Shown here: piece after piece, positions 9,030 through 18,454 of the stretch
How the letters are laid out: each line of letters begins with the position of its first letter
Position numbering within the stretch: the stretch's first letter is position 1
Source: JBGSMX01 sp963790405
Lineage (GTDB): Bacteria > Actinomycetota > Coriobacteriia > Anaerosomatales > JAGXFU01
Direction of reading: 5' to 3'
Assembly: GCA_963790405.1 (NCBI GenBank)
Contig: CAWBOJ010000006.1
Coordinates: 1 to 64,000, forward strand
DNA length: 64,000 bases
Translations under genes and position numbers: made by a program
The notes under the pieces: model-generated
What the model was told of the DNA's origin: nothing
The model's input: the letters and a program-made list of their open reading frames with translations, nothing else
The model's database searches: none

Positions 9030-11029
9030 GTGATATGGATGCATACAAAGACATCTTCCTGTCCGAGAGTGCCGAGTTCATCCAGGGCATCACCGAAGGG
9101 TTGCTGGCGCTGGAGTCGAACCCCGACGATCTCGAACCGGTGGAGGTGGTCTTCAGGGGGGCCCACAGCCTCAAGGGCATGGCTGCGGCGATGGGCTACT
9201 CGGCCACGTCTGATCTGACGCACAAGATGGAAAGCCTCATGGACCGCGTTCGTCAGCGCGAGCGGGTCGTCGACAGCCCGCTGATCGATCTCATGCTCGA
9301 GGCGGTAGACGTCGTCAAGGAGGTCATCGACGCGGAGTCCTCTGGAAGCGCGTACGACCCGTCAGGGCTCATCGATCGGATTGTTGCTGCCACCGAGGCC
9401 GAGTCGACCAAGCAAGTCGCACCGGCGGACACCGAATCGATCCCGGACAAGCATGCCGAGACCAACGTCGAGGACGCTGCTGCGCCGAGCGCAAACGTGG
9501 TCGAGACAGGTGACGCCAGCCGCTTCCAGGTGACGTGCACGCTTGAGGAGAACTGTGCGCTCAAGGCGGTTCGCGCCTACATGGTCATCAAGCGCCTGAG
9601 TCACATGGGAACCGTCGTGGACACGATCCCCTCTGGTCGGGAGATCGAAGACGAGAAGTTCGAGCATGACTTCGCGGTCATCGTCGACACGCCCGCGACC
9701 GCAGAAGAGGTTTGCGAGGCCGTGCGCGGCGTGAGCGAAGTGGAGTCGGTCACGGCCGTGGCTGTCGAAGCGTCGACAGAGGTAGTGCCCGCCGAGGAAA
9801 CAGCAGGGACGGGTGAAGACGCCACCCGTAGGGCAGCGATTCCCAAGCTCTCGGAGACCCAGACCGTGCGTATCGCTATCGGTCATCTGGACACCATGGT
9901 CAACATGGTGGGCGAGCTAGTGATTCTGCGCGCCCGTCTCCAGCGCATCGCCCGCGACCGCGAAGACCGCGAGCTTGCGGATGCTGTCGAGGAACTCTAC
10001 CGGGTCAGTGCCGAGCTCCAGCATGAGGTCATGAACACGCGCATGGTTCCGGTCGGCAATATCTTCAACCGGTTTCCCCGGATGGTGCGCGATCTCGCCC
10101 GGGACCTCGAGAAGGATGTCGATTTTCAGATGGAGGGCCTCGACATCGAACTCGATCGCACCGTGCTCGATGAGATCGGCGATCCGATCGTGCACTTACT
10201 GCGCAATAGCGCCGATCACGGTATCGAGTCACCCGCCGAGCGTGAAGCCGCGGGCAAACCGGCACGAGGCACGGTCGTACTCGCCGCCAGGCGTGAACGC
10301 GACCGCGTGCGCATTTCGGTCTCCGATGACGGACGTGGTATCGATTGCCAGGCGGTATGGGAGAAGGCGTGCTCGGTGGGACTGGTCGAAGGAGACGCGC
10401 GCTCTGCCTACACCGATGACGATGTCTTGCAGTTGACCTGTGTGCCGGGGTTCTCGACGGCAAAACAAGCGACCAAGGTCTCTGGTCGCGGTGTCGGCAT
10501 GGATGTCGTCAAGGGCAAGATCGAGCATCTCGGCGGCATGCTCTCCATCAACTCGAAGCCTGGACAGGGAGCGACTTTCACGCTCACGCTTCCGCTCACG
10601 CTCGCAATCATCCAGGCGCTCCTCGTCGATTCAGAGGGACAGACGTATGCGATCCCGTTGAGTGCCGTGAACGAGGTCCTCGCGCCGGAGGACGTGCACG
10701 TCGAGACGGTCGACGGGCACCCCGTGATGATCGACCGCGATCACAACGTCGTGCCCGTGCACTACCTCGACGCATTGCTCGGGGCACGCCGGGACGAAGG
10801 ACGCATGCCTGTCGCGGGCGAGAGCGTTGTGCTCCTCGAAAGCGGTGAGCAGCAGCGCGCACTCGTCGTCCAGGCGCTGCTGGCGCGGCACGAGATCGTT
10901 ATCAAACCGCTGTCGAAACTATTCGCCGGCATTCGTGGAGTCGGAGGAGCGACTGTGTTGGGCGACGGTCGCGTCGCGCTCATTATCGATCCGCGAACGG
11001 TCTTCCCTCGACGGGAGGAGGCACTATGA
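9026..11029 (+). CDS. cheA: CheA, chemotaxis histidine kinase
   Basis: A 667-residue kinase that phosphorylates CheY and CheB. The N-terminal HPt domain has HSLKGMAAAMGY with the phosphoacceptor histidine near residue 47. A P2-like domain lies around residues 170-250, and the dimerisation domain begins RIAIGHLDTMVNMVGEL. The ATPase shows HLLRNSADHGIE, DDGRGID and GRGVGMDVVK. The C-terminal CheW-like domain begins LLVDSEGQTYAIPLSAV. Starts overlap by four bases with both cheB and cheC, a translationally coupled arrangement. Confidence 0.96.
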   Translation: MSDMDAYKDIFLSESAEFIQGITEGLLALESNPDDLEPVEVVFRGAHSLKGMAAAMGYSATSDLTHKMESLMDRVRQRERVVDSPLIDLMLEAVDVVKEVIDAESSGSAYDPSGLIDRIVAATEAESTKQVAPADTESIPDKHAETNVEDAAAPSANVVETGDASRFQVTCTLEENCALKAVRAYMVIKRLSHMGTVVDTIPSGREIEDEKFEHDFAVIVDTPATAEEVCEAVRGVSEVESVTAVAVEASTEVVPAEETAGTGEDATRRAAIPKLSETQTVRIAIGHLDTMVNMVGELVILRARLQRIARDREDRELADAVEELYRVSAELQHEVMNTRMVPVGNIFNRFPRMVRDLARDLEKDVDFQMEGLDIELDRTVLDEIGDPIVHLLRNSADHGIESPAEREAAGKPARGTVVLAARRERDRVRISVSDDGRGIDCQAVWEKACSVGLVEGDARSAYTDDDVLQLTCVPGFSTAKQATKVSGRGVGMDVVKGKIEHLGGMLSINSKPGQGATFTLTLPLTLAIIQALLVDSEGQTYAIPLSAVNEVLAPEDVHVETVDGHPVMIDRDHNVVPVHYLDALLGARRDEGRMPVAGESVVLLESGEQQRALVVQALLARHEIVIKPLSKLFAGIRGVGGATVLGDGRVALIIDPRTVFPRREEAL

Positions 11030-11637
11030 GACTCGAGGACCTTTCCGAGTTCCATCTCGATGCCCTGCGCGAGGTGGGCAACATCGGAGCTGGTCACGCA
11101 GCGACGGCATTGTCGCAACTGATGGACAAGCCGGTGGGACTCAGCTACCCGGAGCTCGATCTCGTGCCGTTCGGCGACGTGCCGCATGTGCTTGGAGGAC
11201 CGGAGAAGCTCGTGGGCGCCGTGTACTCACGTCTCCTCGGCGACATCAAGGGCGGCATTCTGTTCATGGCCGAGAGGGATTCATCTCTCGCCTTGTGCGA
11301 CCTTATGCATAGCCACCCGGTCGGGACGACCAAGTCGTTCGGACATGCCGAGGAAGCCTTGTTCACTCACGTAGCGTCGATCATTGCGGCGGCGTATCTT
11401 GCCGCCATCGCGCGTATGGCGGATCTCAACGTTCTGCCTGCGACGCCCCAGTTCGCGTTCGACATGTCAGGGGCGATACTGGAAGTCGCCACAGCCGAAA
11501 TCGGGATGAAGACCGAGTCGGCCCTACTGGTTCGCACGAGTTTCTACGACGAGGACACCACAGTGGATGCGGTGCTGCTGTTCCTGCCGGATCCGGATTC
11601 CCTCGATGTGATTCTCGGCCGCCTAGGAGTCATCTGA
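11026..11637 (+). CDS. cheC: CheC, CheY-P phosphatase
   Basis: A 203-residue CheC/CheX-family phosphatase. The first active site is intact (HLDALREVGNIGAGHA, with E and N spaced as in the family). At the second repeat the matching helix reads FTHVASIIAAAYL, so the usual glutamate and asparagine appear replaced by histidine and serine; probably only one site is active. In Bacillus CheC is stimulated by CheD, which is the next gene. ATGA overlap with cheA. Confidence 0.93.
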   Translation: MRLEDLSEFHLDALREVGNIGAGHAATALSQLMDKPVGLSYPELDLVPFGDVPHVLGGPEKLVGAVYSRLLGDIKGGILFMAERDSSLALCDLMHSHPVGTTKSFGHAEEALFTHVASIIAAAYLAAIARMADLNVLPATPQFAFDMSGAILEVATAEIGMKTESALLVRTSFYDEDTTVDAVLLFLPDPDSLDVILGRLGVI

Positions 11638-11641
11638 CGCT

Positions 11642-12163
11642 GTGACTGAGAGCCTGGACAACGAGCTATTCCCGCAGCTTCACGACCCCAATATGGTAGA
11701 GATTGGGGTGGGCGAGTTCGCTGTCGCCCAACACCCTATGTATCTCATGACACCGGCGCTCGGCTCGTGCATAGGTCTGGCGATCTACGATCCGCACCTC
11801 AAGCAAGGCGGACTGGCGCACATCATGCTGCCGGTGCCTCTCGAGAACTGCTCGTCCGGATACGAGTGGAGATTCGCTTCCTCCGCTGTACCTGAACTGG
11901 TGCGTAGGCTCACGAGCAAAGGATCGTCGCGCAAGCGACTTGTGGCGAAGATGGCGGGAGGCGCGGCGATGTTCGGCGGCGACACCGTCCTTGCCGGCGT
12001 CGGACAGCGCAACGCGATTGAGACGAAGAGCCAGCTCAGACTATTGAACATCCCTCTGGTTGCCGAAGATATAGGGGAGAGGCATGCGCGCACGGTCGAG
12101 CTTCACCTCGACACGGGTCTGTTAGTGGTGCGCTCGTACCTTTACGGAGTTCTCGAACTGTGA
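11642..12163 (+). CDS. cheD: CheD, chemoreceptor glutamine deamidase
   Basis: A 173-residue deamidase that converts receptor glutamines to glutamates and partners CheC. It shows the catalytic cysteine in LGSCIGLAIYD and the histidine in GGLAHIMLP, followed by KMAGGAAMF. GTG start, four bases after the cheC stop. Last classical chemotaxis gene of the operon. Confidence 0.95.
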   Translation: MTESLDNELFPQLHDPNMVEIGVGEFAVAQHPMYLMTPALGSCIGLAIYDPHLKQGGLAHIMLPVPLENCSSGYEWRFASSAVPELVRRLTSKGSSRKRLVAKMAGGAAMFGGDTVLAGVGQRNAIETKSQLRLLNIPLVAEDIGERHARTVELHLDTGLLVVRSYLYGVLEL

Positions 12164-12211
12164 CAGATTTCTAGGCGAGCGGACGAAGGCAGATCCATGG
12201 AGGAGATTGAG

Positions 12212-13691
12212 ATGGCTGCCGCTCCGGTGCGATCATCGGCCGGACGGCAGCTGACCATAGCGATCGTAGGAGGCAGTCTCCGCGCTGCTTCGATCCTTCG
12301 CCTTCTCTCTGAGGTCGACAACATTCACGTTGCGGCTATCTGCTGTTCGAATGCCACGGCACCCGCCGTAAGACTCGCCGAGGATCTAGGCGATCTACGC
12401 AACGCGCGACTACTCCGAGATATACCAGGTGCCGGGGCTCGATCTCATCATCGACATGTCCGACGATCCTCGCATTCACCAAGCGCTTCAGTCGCAGCGC
12501 CCCGAGGGCGTCGAGATGATCGGCACGAACGGCTCGGAACTCGTCTGGGATCTTCTCGTGGCGAAGAAGCGCGGCGAGGAGCAGGAGAAGCTGTTCGTCG
12601 AACTCCAGGTGGCCTACGACAAGATCCGCAGTCACGAGCGTCGTTTGCAGACGAGCAAGGAAGCGCTTGAGCGAGCGAACGAGGAGCTCGAGAGCCGACT
12701 CGCCGAGATATTCTTCACCCACGAGTTCTTCAAGGCGCTCACCAGCTTCAGCTCGGTCGAAGACGTGTGTTCGCTGATCGTTGACGGCGCCAACGGCATT
12801 CTCGGCGCGGAGATCAGCTGCGTGTACCTGTTCGAGCGCGAGGACTGGACCTTGCGACTTCGGGCTTGCCAGGGTCGTGCAGAGGACGCATTCGAGCCGG
12901 TGGTCTCAGTGAGGGACACGATTCTCGGCGAGGCGTTTCGCGATGGGATCGCCCAGGAAGCGGACATCGGGTACGGCTCCGACAGCGCGAGGTGGTTTCG
13001 CGACCCCGAGGGTATTCGCTCGCAGGCTGCCGTCCCGTTGCGTACGGGAGATCACGTCATCGGAGTCATGGGTATCGGCTCGGCGGCATATCGCGAGCTC
13101 ACAGCTGCCGAGATGGACCGCCTGCAGGTCATCGGCAATCAGTCGTCGCTGACGCTGCAGAACGCACTGCTTCACGGAGAACTCGAGCGTCTGTCCGTCA
13201 CCGATCGTCTCACCGAGCTGTACAACCACGGCTACTTCCAGCAGCGTCTCGAGGAGGAGATGGGTCGCGCGCAGCGATTCGGTCATCAGCTGGCACTCAT
13301 CATGCTCGACATCGATGACTTCAAGGAGTTCAACGACACATACGGACATCCCCGCGGAGACGCGGTTCTCAAGGCAGTGAGTCGCATCATTCGTGAGAAT
13401 CTGCGAGACATCGACGTCGCGGCGCGTTACGGTGGCGAGGAGTTCGTCGTCGTGTTACCGGAGACGGATGCTGCTGGTGCCGCTGCGGTCGCGGAACGCA
13501 TTCGCGAATCGGTGGCCGAAGCGCTCTTTGAGACGGGCGAGGATATCCCTGCCGTGCACGAGACGATCTCCCTGGGTGTCGCAGCCTATCCGGAACATGC
13601 ACAATCTCAGAGCAAGCTTGTTGAAGCGGCGGACAGAGCTATGTACGCTGCAAAGAGGCAGGGCAAGGACAAAGTTCAGATCGCCAACTGA
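12212..13691 (+). CDS. Diguanylate cyclase: Rossmann-like domain, coiled coil, GAF, GGDEF (one frame slip)
   Basis: About 490 residues. The N-terminal 100 look like a nucleotide-binding Rossmann fold (TIAIVGGSLRAASILRLL, then LDLIIDMSDDPRIHQAL). A helical linker leads to a GAF domain (about 150-310), then a GGDEF domain with TDRLTELYNHGYF, DIDDFKEFND and RYGGEEF. An RDID sequence five residues before GGEEF matches the inhibitory I-site. It should make c-di-GMP. One extra base near 12407 breaks the frame between the Rossmann beta strands. ATG 12212 is preferred because GGAGGA lies seven bases upstream; ATG 12197 is an in-frame alternative. It follows cheD closely, suggesting c-di-GMP output tied to the chemosensory pathway. 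Confidence 0.85.
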
Positions 13692-13713
13692 GGCATCAGA
13701 ACGGAGGCGGGCT

Positions 13714-14056
13714 ATGAGCCTCAGGAGCGCATTGGAGCACCTCCCGCACGACCGGGAGTCCGATGCACTGCTCAAGGAAGTCCTGAACATCGCCCGTCGC
13801 CATGAGGGCGAGTGGGTAGAGCCGTCTCGGATATCCATCGTGCTTAGGTTCGCACGAGGACAGGATTCGCGGCATGCTCTCGACGCTTGCCGAGTTCTTC
13901 GTGCTAGACTTCGTCGACGGTCCGCCACGCTATCGCTACAAGCACGACCGTCTCCTCGAGATTGAGATCGAACGGTTCACTCGGCGCGCCGAATCTCACA
14001 ACGGTGCCCTGCAGAACAACGTCGAGAAGTTCCGGCAGCGCTACGGTTCTCGCTAG
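13714..14056 (+). CDS. Small protein of unknown function (one frame slip)
   Basis: I do not recognise this family. With one extra base removed near 13861 it reads as about 113 residues, mostly helical and strongly charged. The middle (ISIVLRFARGRIRGMLSTL then FFVLDFVDGPPRYRYKHD) could be a winged-helix-like fold. It starts with ATG behind GGAGG and follows the diguanylate cyclase by 22 bases, so it may belong to the same transcript. Confidence 0.55.
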
Positions 14057-14086
14057 TCTGACCGTCGTACGGGAGCGTGAAACCGC

Positions 14087-14971
14087 GTGAAACCCATCCT
14101 GCCCGGGGCTCGCGGCCCCGCGGTCGAAGACATACAGAAGCGTCTCCTCAGCCTCGGATACGACCTTGGTCCGACGGGCGTTGATGGAGTGTTTCTCGGC
14201 AAGACACGCGAAGCCGTGATTGAGTTCCAGAAGCGTGGCGAGCTCAACGAGGACGGCACCGTCGGTGACTCTACGTGGGCGGCTCTCGTGGACGCCAGCT
14301 TCACGCTGGGGGACCGAATGCTGTACCTACGCCTCCCGCACTTTCACGGCCGGGACGTCGAGGTTCTCCAAAGTGCTCTCAACACGCTTGGTTTCGCATG
14401 CGGAGACGATGACAGCATATTCGGCAGGTTCACAGAACATGCGGTGCGGGAGTTCCAGAGAAACTGCGGTCAGCCCGACGACGGGATCGTCGGTCCCGAG
14501 ACCGTGAGGGCGATCAGTGGGCTGAGGCACGTGTGGGAAGGCAAGGATGCCGTCGTACCACGTGATTCGCGAACGGGCGCTCGCTCCGTGGCCGCATTGG
14601 TCGGCCGAGATGTAGTGGCTACGGGAATCGGAGAGCAGCCGCTCGATGTTGCCGAGCGTCTTGTCAATGTGGCGCTTGCATCGGACGAACACGCAGGCAT
14701 CAGGCTGGCGGACAGTACGGGCGGAAGCGACGCTGCCATCGTGCTCACGCTCGTCTCGCATGCAGAGCACGTCGATCGTGGCGTTCCTGCGGTCATCTCG
14801 GGTGAGGATTCGATCGATGCGCTCGCCGCACGACTTGTTACGGCGCTTGCGTCGACAACTCGTGGCTGCGCACATCTCGTGATCGAGATCGGCGTAGGGA
14901 CGCTGGATGAGAGGGAGCGTCAAAGAACGGCCGTACGGCTTCTTGATGCGCTGTGCATCGCACTGGCCTGA
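14087..14971 (+). CDS. Protein with two peptidoglycan-binding domains
   Basis: 294 residues. Two consecutive PG_binding_1 repeats occupy residues about 1-70 (VEDIQKRLLSLGYDLGP, REAVIEFQK) and 80-145 (VEVLQSALNTLGFACG, EHAVREFQRN). The C-terminal half (about 165-294) resembles the amidase_3/CwlM layout in which two such repeats precede an amidase, but I cannot see its usual zinc ligands, so activity is uncertain. There is no signal peptide. GTG start. In many actinobacteria a similar layout (CwlM) regulates peptidoglycan precursor synthesis from the cytoplasm; applying that here is inference. Confidence 0.7.
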   Translation: MKPILPGARGPAVEDIQKRLLSLGYDLGPTGVDGVFLGKTREAVIEFQKRGELNEDGTVGDSTWAALVDASFTLGDRMLYLRLPHFHGRDVEVLQSALNTLGFACGDDDSIFGRFTEHAVREFQRNCGQPDDGIVGPETVRAISGLRHVWEGKDAVVPRDSRTGARSVAALVGRDVVATGIGEQPLDVAERLVNVALASDEHAGIRLADSTGGSDAAIVLTLVSHAEHVDRGVPAVISGEDSIDALAARLVTALASTTRGCAHLVIEIGVGTLDERERQRTAVRLLDALCIALA

Positions 14972-15005
14972 AACGTGCTTTCAACTGGATTCCGGGCCGC
15001 TGAAG

Positions 15006-15014
15006 TGCTAGAAT
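15006..15014 (+). promoter_or_regulatory. Extended -10 promoter candidate for the NlpC/P60 gene
   Basis: TGCTAGAAT is an extended -10 element (TG, one base, TAGAAT), 42 bases before the proposed start. No good -35 is visible at 17-18 bases, which extended -10 promoters tolerate. TAGAAT boxes also occur before the sigma gene (17768) and the PIN-TRAM gene (43932). Confidence 0.4.
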
Positions 15015-15055
15015 ACAGCGGTTGCACTGTAGCAGACTGACAGTGGAGGAAAGCT

Positions 15056-16088
15056 CTGAACAGCCGACTCAAGACAATCATGGTACTCATGACGGCGCTC
15101 GTGTTACTTGCGAGTGCCGTTCCCGCGTATGGCGTGCCGGCGACGAGCGCAAAGCAGGATGAAGCGCGCCGCGTCAAGAAGCAGATCGACCAGCTAGACA
15201 GCGAGGTCGAGATTGCAGCTGAGGCCTACAACGAGGCGAACGCCGCTCACCAGAAGCTCATCGGCGAGATTGCAGCGACCCAAGCCGAGCTGGACAAAAC
15301 GAACGCTCGTATCGGAACGCTGCAAGGTCATCTGACAGTACGTGCGAACTCCATGTATCGAAGCGGACCGGTCGGGTTCATCGAGGTGCTTCTCAGCGCC
15401 AAGGACTTCAGTCAGTTCGCCGCAACATGGGATTTGCTTCGTGAGATGAACCAGCTTGAGGCCGACAACGTCTCCGAACTCAAAGACGGCGCGAGCAGAT
15501 GCCGAGGCAACCAAGGCTGAACTCGGCACCAAAGAAGCGGAAGCCGCCGCGGTTGTCGAGCAGATGGCTCAGAAGAAGGCCGGCATTCAAGGACAGCTGT
15601 CCGAACGCAAGGAGATGCTGACCGGGCTTGAGAGCGAGATCGCCGTACTGGAAGCAGCAGAGGCCGCACGCGCTGCTGCCGCTGCCGCCGCCGTAGTCTC
15701 GCGTAGCGCGCGCGAGACGAGGTCATTCCCGGCTCCGACTCGTGCTGCTCGAAGCGAAGTTGTGAGCATTGCGAAGAAGTACCTCGGCGCACCGTATTCC
15801 TGGGGTTCTGCCGGACCGAATTCGTTCGACTGCAGCGGTTTCACGATGTTTGTGTACTCACAGGTCGGGGTTTCTCTGCCCCATTCTTCGCGTTCACAGA
15901 TCAACTCTGGTCAGCGTGTCTCCAGCGCCGATCTGAAGCCGGGCGATCTGGTGTTCTTCGGCTCGCCCATCCACCACGTCGGTATCTACGTTGGCGGCGG
16001 GCAGTACATCCACGCACCTCACACCGGAGCCGTGGTCAGTATTGCGTCGCTCAGTCGAGGTGACTACGCGGGGGCATGTCGACCCTGA
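15056..16088 (+). CDS. Secreted NlpC/P60 peptidoglycan endopeptidase with coiled coil (one frame slip)
   Basis: About 343 residues. A signal peptide (LKTIMVLMTALVLLASAVPAYG) precedes a long coiled coil (about residues 35-215), an Ala-rich linker and an NlpC/P60 domain. That domain has the catalytic cysteine in SFDCSGFTMFVY, GDLVFFG, and the histidine in HHVGIYVGGGQYIHAP. Such enzymes cut gamma-D-Glu-diamino-acid bonds in daughter-cell separation. One extra base near 15488 breaks the frame in the coiled coil. The chosen start is a CTG at 15056, because GGAGGAAA sits just upstream and the full signal peptide is then included; the first in-frame ATG (15080) has no ribosome site and clips the basic end. 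Confidence 0.85.
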
Positions 16089-16193
16089 TCCACTAGTCTG
16101 CCGAGGAGGGACCTGAACGACATCGCGTGACCCGTCGATGGTGCGGTATGCTTGTCACTGTCGGGTACGCGTCAAGAACCTCTTGAGGTCCGC

Positions 16194-17300
16194 ATGGCAG
16201 AGATCGATGGACTCCTCAAACTGATGGCTGAGCGCGGATCCTCGGATCTGCATATCAAGGTTGGCAGCCCGCCGGCTATCCGTCTGAACGGCAAGCTGGT
16301 GGTCATGCGCGACCAGTACCAACCTCTCACGCCAGAGCAGACCACGACTTTGGCAACTGGCATGATGGACGAGCGTCAGCGCGAATCATTCGAGAATCAC
16401 CGCGAAGTGGACTTCGCCTATTCCCTGTCAGGTGTCGGCCGATTCCGGGTCAATGTCTTCCACCAGCGGGGTAGCGTCGGAATCACTCTTCGCCGTGTTG
16501 CCACGGATAGGGCGTCGATGGAGGATCTCGGGCTGCCGCCGATTATCCGACAGCTTTCCGATGAGCCTCGCGGTCTGATACTTGTCACCGGCACGGCAGG
16601 CTCGGGGAAGACCACCACCCTGGCATCCATGATCGACCACATCAACTCGACGCGCGAGGGCCATATTGTCACTATCGAGGACCCGATCGAGGTTCTCCAC
16701 CGGGACAAGAAGTGCATCGTCAACCAGCGTGAGATCGGTATCGATACGGAGAGCTACGCCGACGCGCTGAGACACGTTGTCCGTCAGGACCCCGATGTCA
16801 TCCTCATCGGGGAGATGCGAGATCACGACACCGTGTCCGCAGCATTGACGGCCGCCGAGATCGGCAACCTGGTGTTTTCGACGCTGCACACAATCGATTC
16901 GACCGAGACAATCGGTCGCATCATCGATTTCTTCCCCCCATACCAGCAGAAGCAGATTCGTCTTATGCTGGCGGCCACGCTCAAGGGCATCGTTTCTCTG
17001 CGATTGATTCCTTCAATCAACGGAGGCCTGGTCCCTGCAGTTGAGGTCATGGTCGTGACGGGCACGATTCGCGAGTACATCACGGATGCCGACAAGACCT
17101 ACCTCATCAGAGACGCGATGGAAGAAGGCGAGTATTACGGCATGCAGACCTTCGACAAGGCACTGCTGAGCCTGTATCAGGATCGCCAGATCACGCTCGA
17201 TGACGCGATGGCCATGGCCCACAACGCCCACGACTTCAAGATCAAGGTACGCCAGCTCGGCATCGACCCCCATACCGCTGCAGAAAGTGGCGTGTACTAG
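16194..17300 (+). CDS. pilT: PilT-type pilus retraction ATPase
   Basis: A 368-residue hexameric ATPase that depolymerises type IV pili. The N-terminal PAS-like domain begins MAEIDGLLKLMAERGSSDLHI. The C-terminal RecA-like core has Walker A GTAGSGKTT, Asp box TIEDPIEVLH, Walker B VILIGEMRD, and the His box STLHTIDSTETIGRI. The AIRNLIRE tip motif is not obvious. ATG 16194 is chosen because GAGG lies just before it; an in-frame TTG at 16152 would add 14 atypical residues. No other pilus genes are nearby. Confidence 0.93.
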   Translation: MAEIDGLLKLMAERGSSDLHIKVGSPPAIRLNGKLVVMRDQYQPLTPEQTTTLATGMMDERQRESFENHREVDFAYSLSGVGRFRVNVFHQRGSVGITLRRVATDRASMEDLGLPPIIRQLSDEPRGLILVTGTAGSGKTTTLASMIDHINSTREGHIVTIEDPIEVLHRDKKCIVNQREIGIDTESYADALRHVVRQDPDVILIGEMRDHDTVSAALTAAEIGNLVFSTLHTIDSTETIGRIIDFFPPYQQKQIRLMLAATLKGIVSLRLIPSINGGLVPAVEVMVVTGTIREYITDADKTYLIRDAMEEGEYYGMQTFDKALLSLYQDRQITLDDAMAMAHNAHDFKIKVRQLGIDPHTAAESGVY

Positions 17301-17301
17301 C

Positions 17302-17730
17302 ATGGGCACGGTGCGGTTCACCGTGATTGTGCGGTGTGCCGACCCTCGAATCGACGTGTTCTTCACAGACCCGGCACTTCGAGCGCGGATGGGCCTTGCC
17401 GAGCATCCCGAGCCTCTCACCGAAGCGTGCATCTCGAACGTGGGTGGTCTGTTGTCCTTGGCGGGCGCCGAGGTTCCTCGCTTGTTGCACGATGTAGGGC
17501 TGCTGTTGAAGTTGTTCGGCGGGGGCACGGGGCGCGTCGTACTCACCGCACACACATCGTGCGGCGGATACGAAGATGCGGTACGGGGCGACAGCGAGGC
17601 CATACGCGCGCGACAGGAAGATGACCTCCGGACCACGGCCGGTCGGCTGCGGGGGGAACTGGGCGACATCGCTGTCGATTGCCACTACCTGGATACCGAC
17701 AATCGCAAGGTACAGCCGGTCACCTCTTGA
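17302..17730 (+). CDS. Small beta-carbonic-anhydrase-like protein
   Basis: 142 residues. It carries the zinc-ligand pattern of beta carbonic anhydrases: CADPRID near the N-terminus (CxDxR) and VVLTAHTSCGGYEDAV (HxxC) near the middle. It is shorter than true enzymes (about 200 residues), so catalysis is not certain. The start lies one base after the pilT stop, so it is probably cotranscribed. Confidence 0.6.
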   Translation: MGTVRFTVIVRCADPRIDVFFTDPALRARMGLAEHPEPLTEACISNVGGLLSLAGAEVPRLLHDVGLLLKLFGGGTGRVVLTAHTSCGGYEDAVRGDSEAIRARQEDDLRTTAGRLRGELGDIAVDCHYLDTDNRKVQPVTS

Positions 17731-17887
17731 GGTATCGGATCCGTGCAGGGTGTCGATTTCCATAGTCTAGAATCGAAGAACCCTGAGCAATCGGGCGGAG
17801 ATATATCTGCATTCTGTCATTTCATGTCCGCTGACTGCGTAACCATAGACGGCCTTCGAGCGTTTCTCTGATTGGAGAAGAACTTCG

Positions 17888-18454
17888 TTGAGTGGCGCCG
17901 ACGATAGGCACATTGATAGGCTCGTTCGTCGGGCTGTTCGTGGTGACGTGGAAGCGTTCGGGAAGCTGTACGACGAGTATGTGGATCGGGTGTTCGCATT
18001 CGTCCGTACTCGAGTCGGAAACCAGCACGATGCTGAAGACGTTGCCGAGACGGTCTTCCTGAAGGCGTTCGGTGCGATCAAGACCTACGATCGGCGTGGT
18101 CTGCCGTTCGGGGCCTGGCTGTTTCGGATCGCACGTAATGCCACGGTGGATCATCTTCGCCGGTCGGGGCGAACGCCCGAGCCGGTCGAGGACGTCGAGG
18201 TACATACCTCGCCAGATCCAGTGATGCTCGACGAGATGGTTGCCTCTCGTGTAGACGCCCAGGTGGTGCGTGACGCGGTCGCCGGGCTTACGGGAGACCA
18301 GGCGGCAGTGATAGCGTGCCGGTTCTTTTGGGACATGGACATACGGCAGACGGCCGAGACACTTGGCCGGACACCGGGAGCAGTGAAGGCACTGCAACAC
18401 AGAGCGCTACGGGCAATGGCCGAGACGCTCGGGGAGTTGAAGGTTGATGAGTGA
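17888..18454 (+). CDS. ECF-type RNA polymerase sigma factor
   Basis: 188 residues. Region 2 is visible in AFGKLYDEYVDRVFAFVRTRVGNQHDAEDVAETVFLKA (split here by domain, residues about 22-60), with the -10 recognition part FGAWLFRIARNATVDHLRR. Region 4 is at 130-185 with the helix-turn-helix TAETLGRTPGAVKALQHRALR. TTG start with GGAGAA eight bases upstream. Its stop overlaps the next gene, a DUF5667 protein, a pairing typical of actinobacterial ECF groups. Confidence 0.9.
   Translation: MSGADDRHIDRLVRRAVRGDVEAFGKLYDEYVDRVFAFVRTRVGNQHDAEDVAETVFLKAFGAIKTYDRRGLPFGAWLFRIARNATVDHLRRSGRTPEPVEDVEVHTSPDPVMLDEMVASRVDAQVVRDAVAGLTGDQAAVIACRFFWDMDIRQTAETLGRTPGAVKALQHRALRAMAETLGELKVDE

Noticed and set aside
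17302..17730. Full-length carbonic anhydrase
   Set aside because: Zinc-ligand motifs are present, but the protein is about 60 residues too short; called only carbonic-anhydrase-like.
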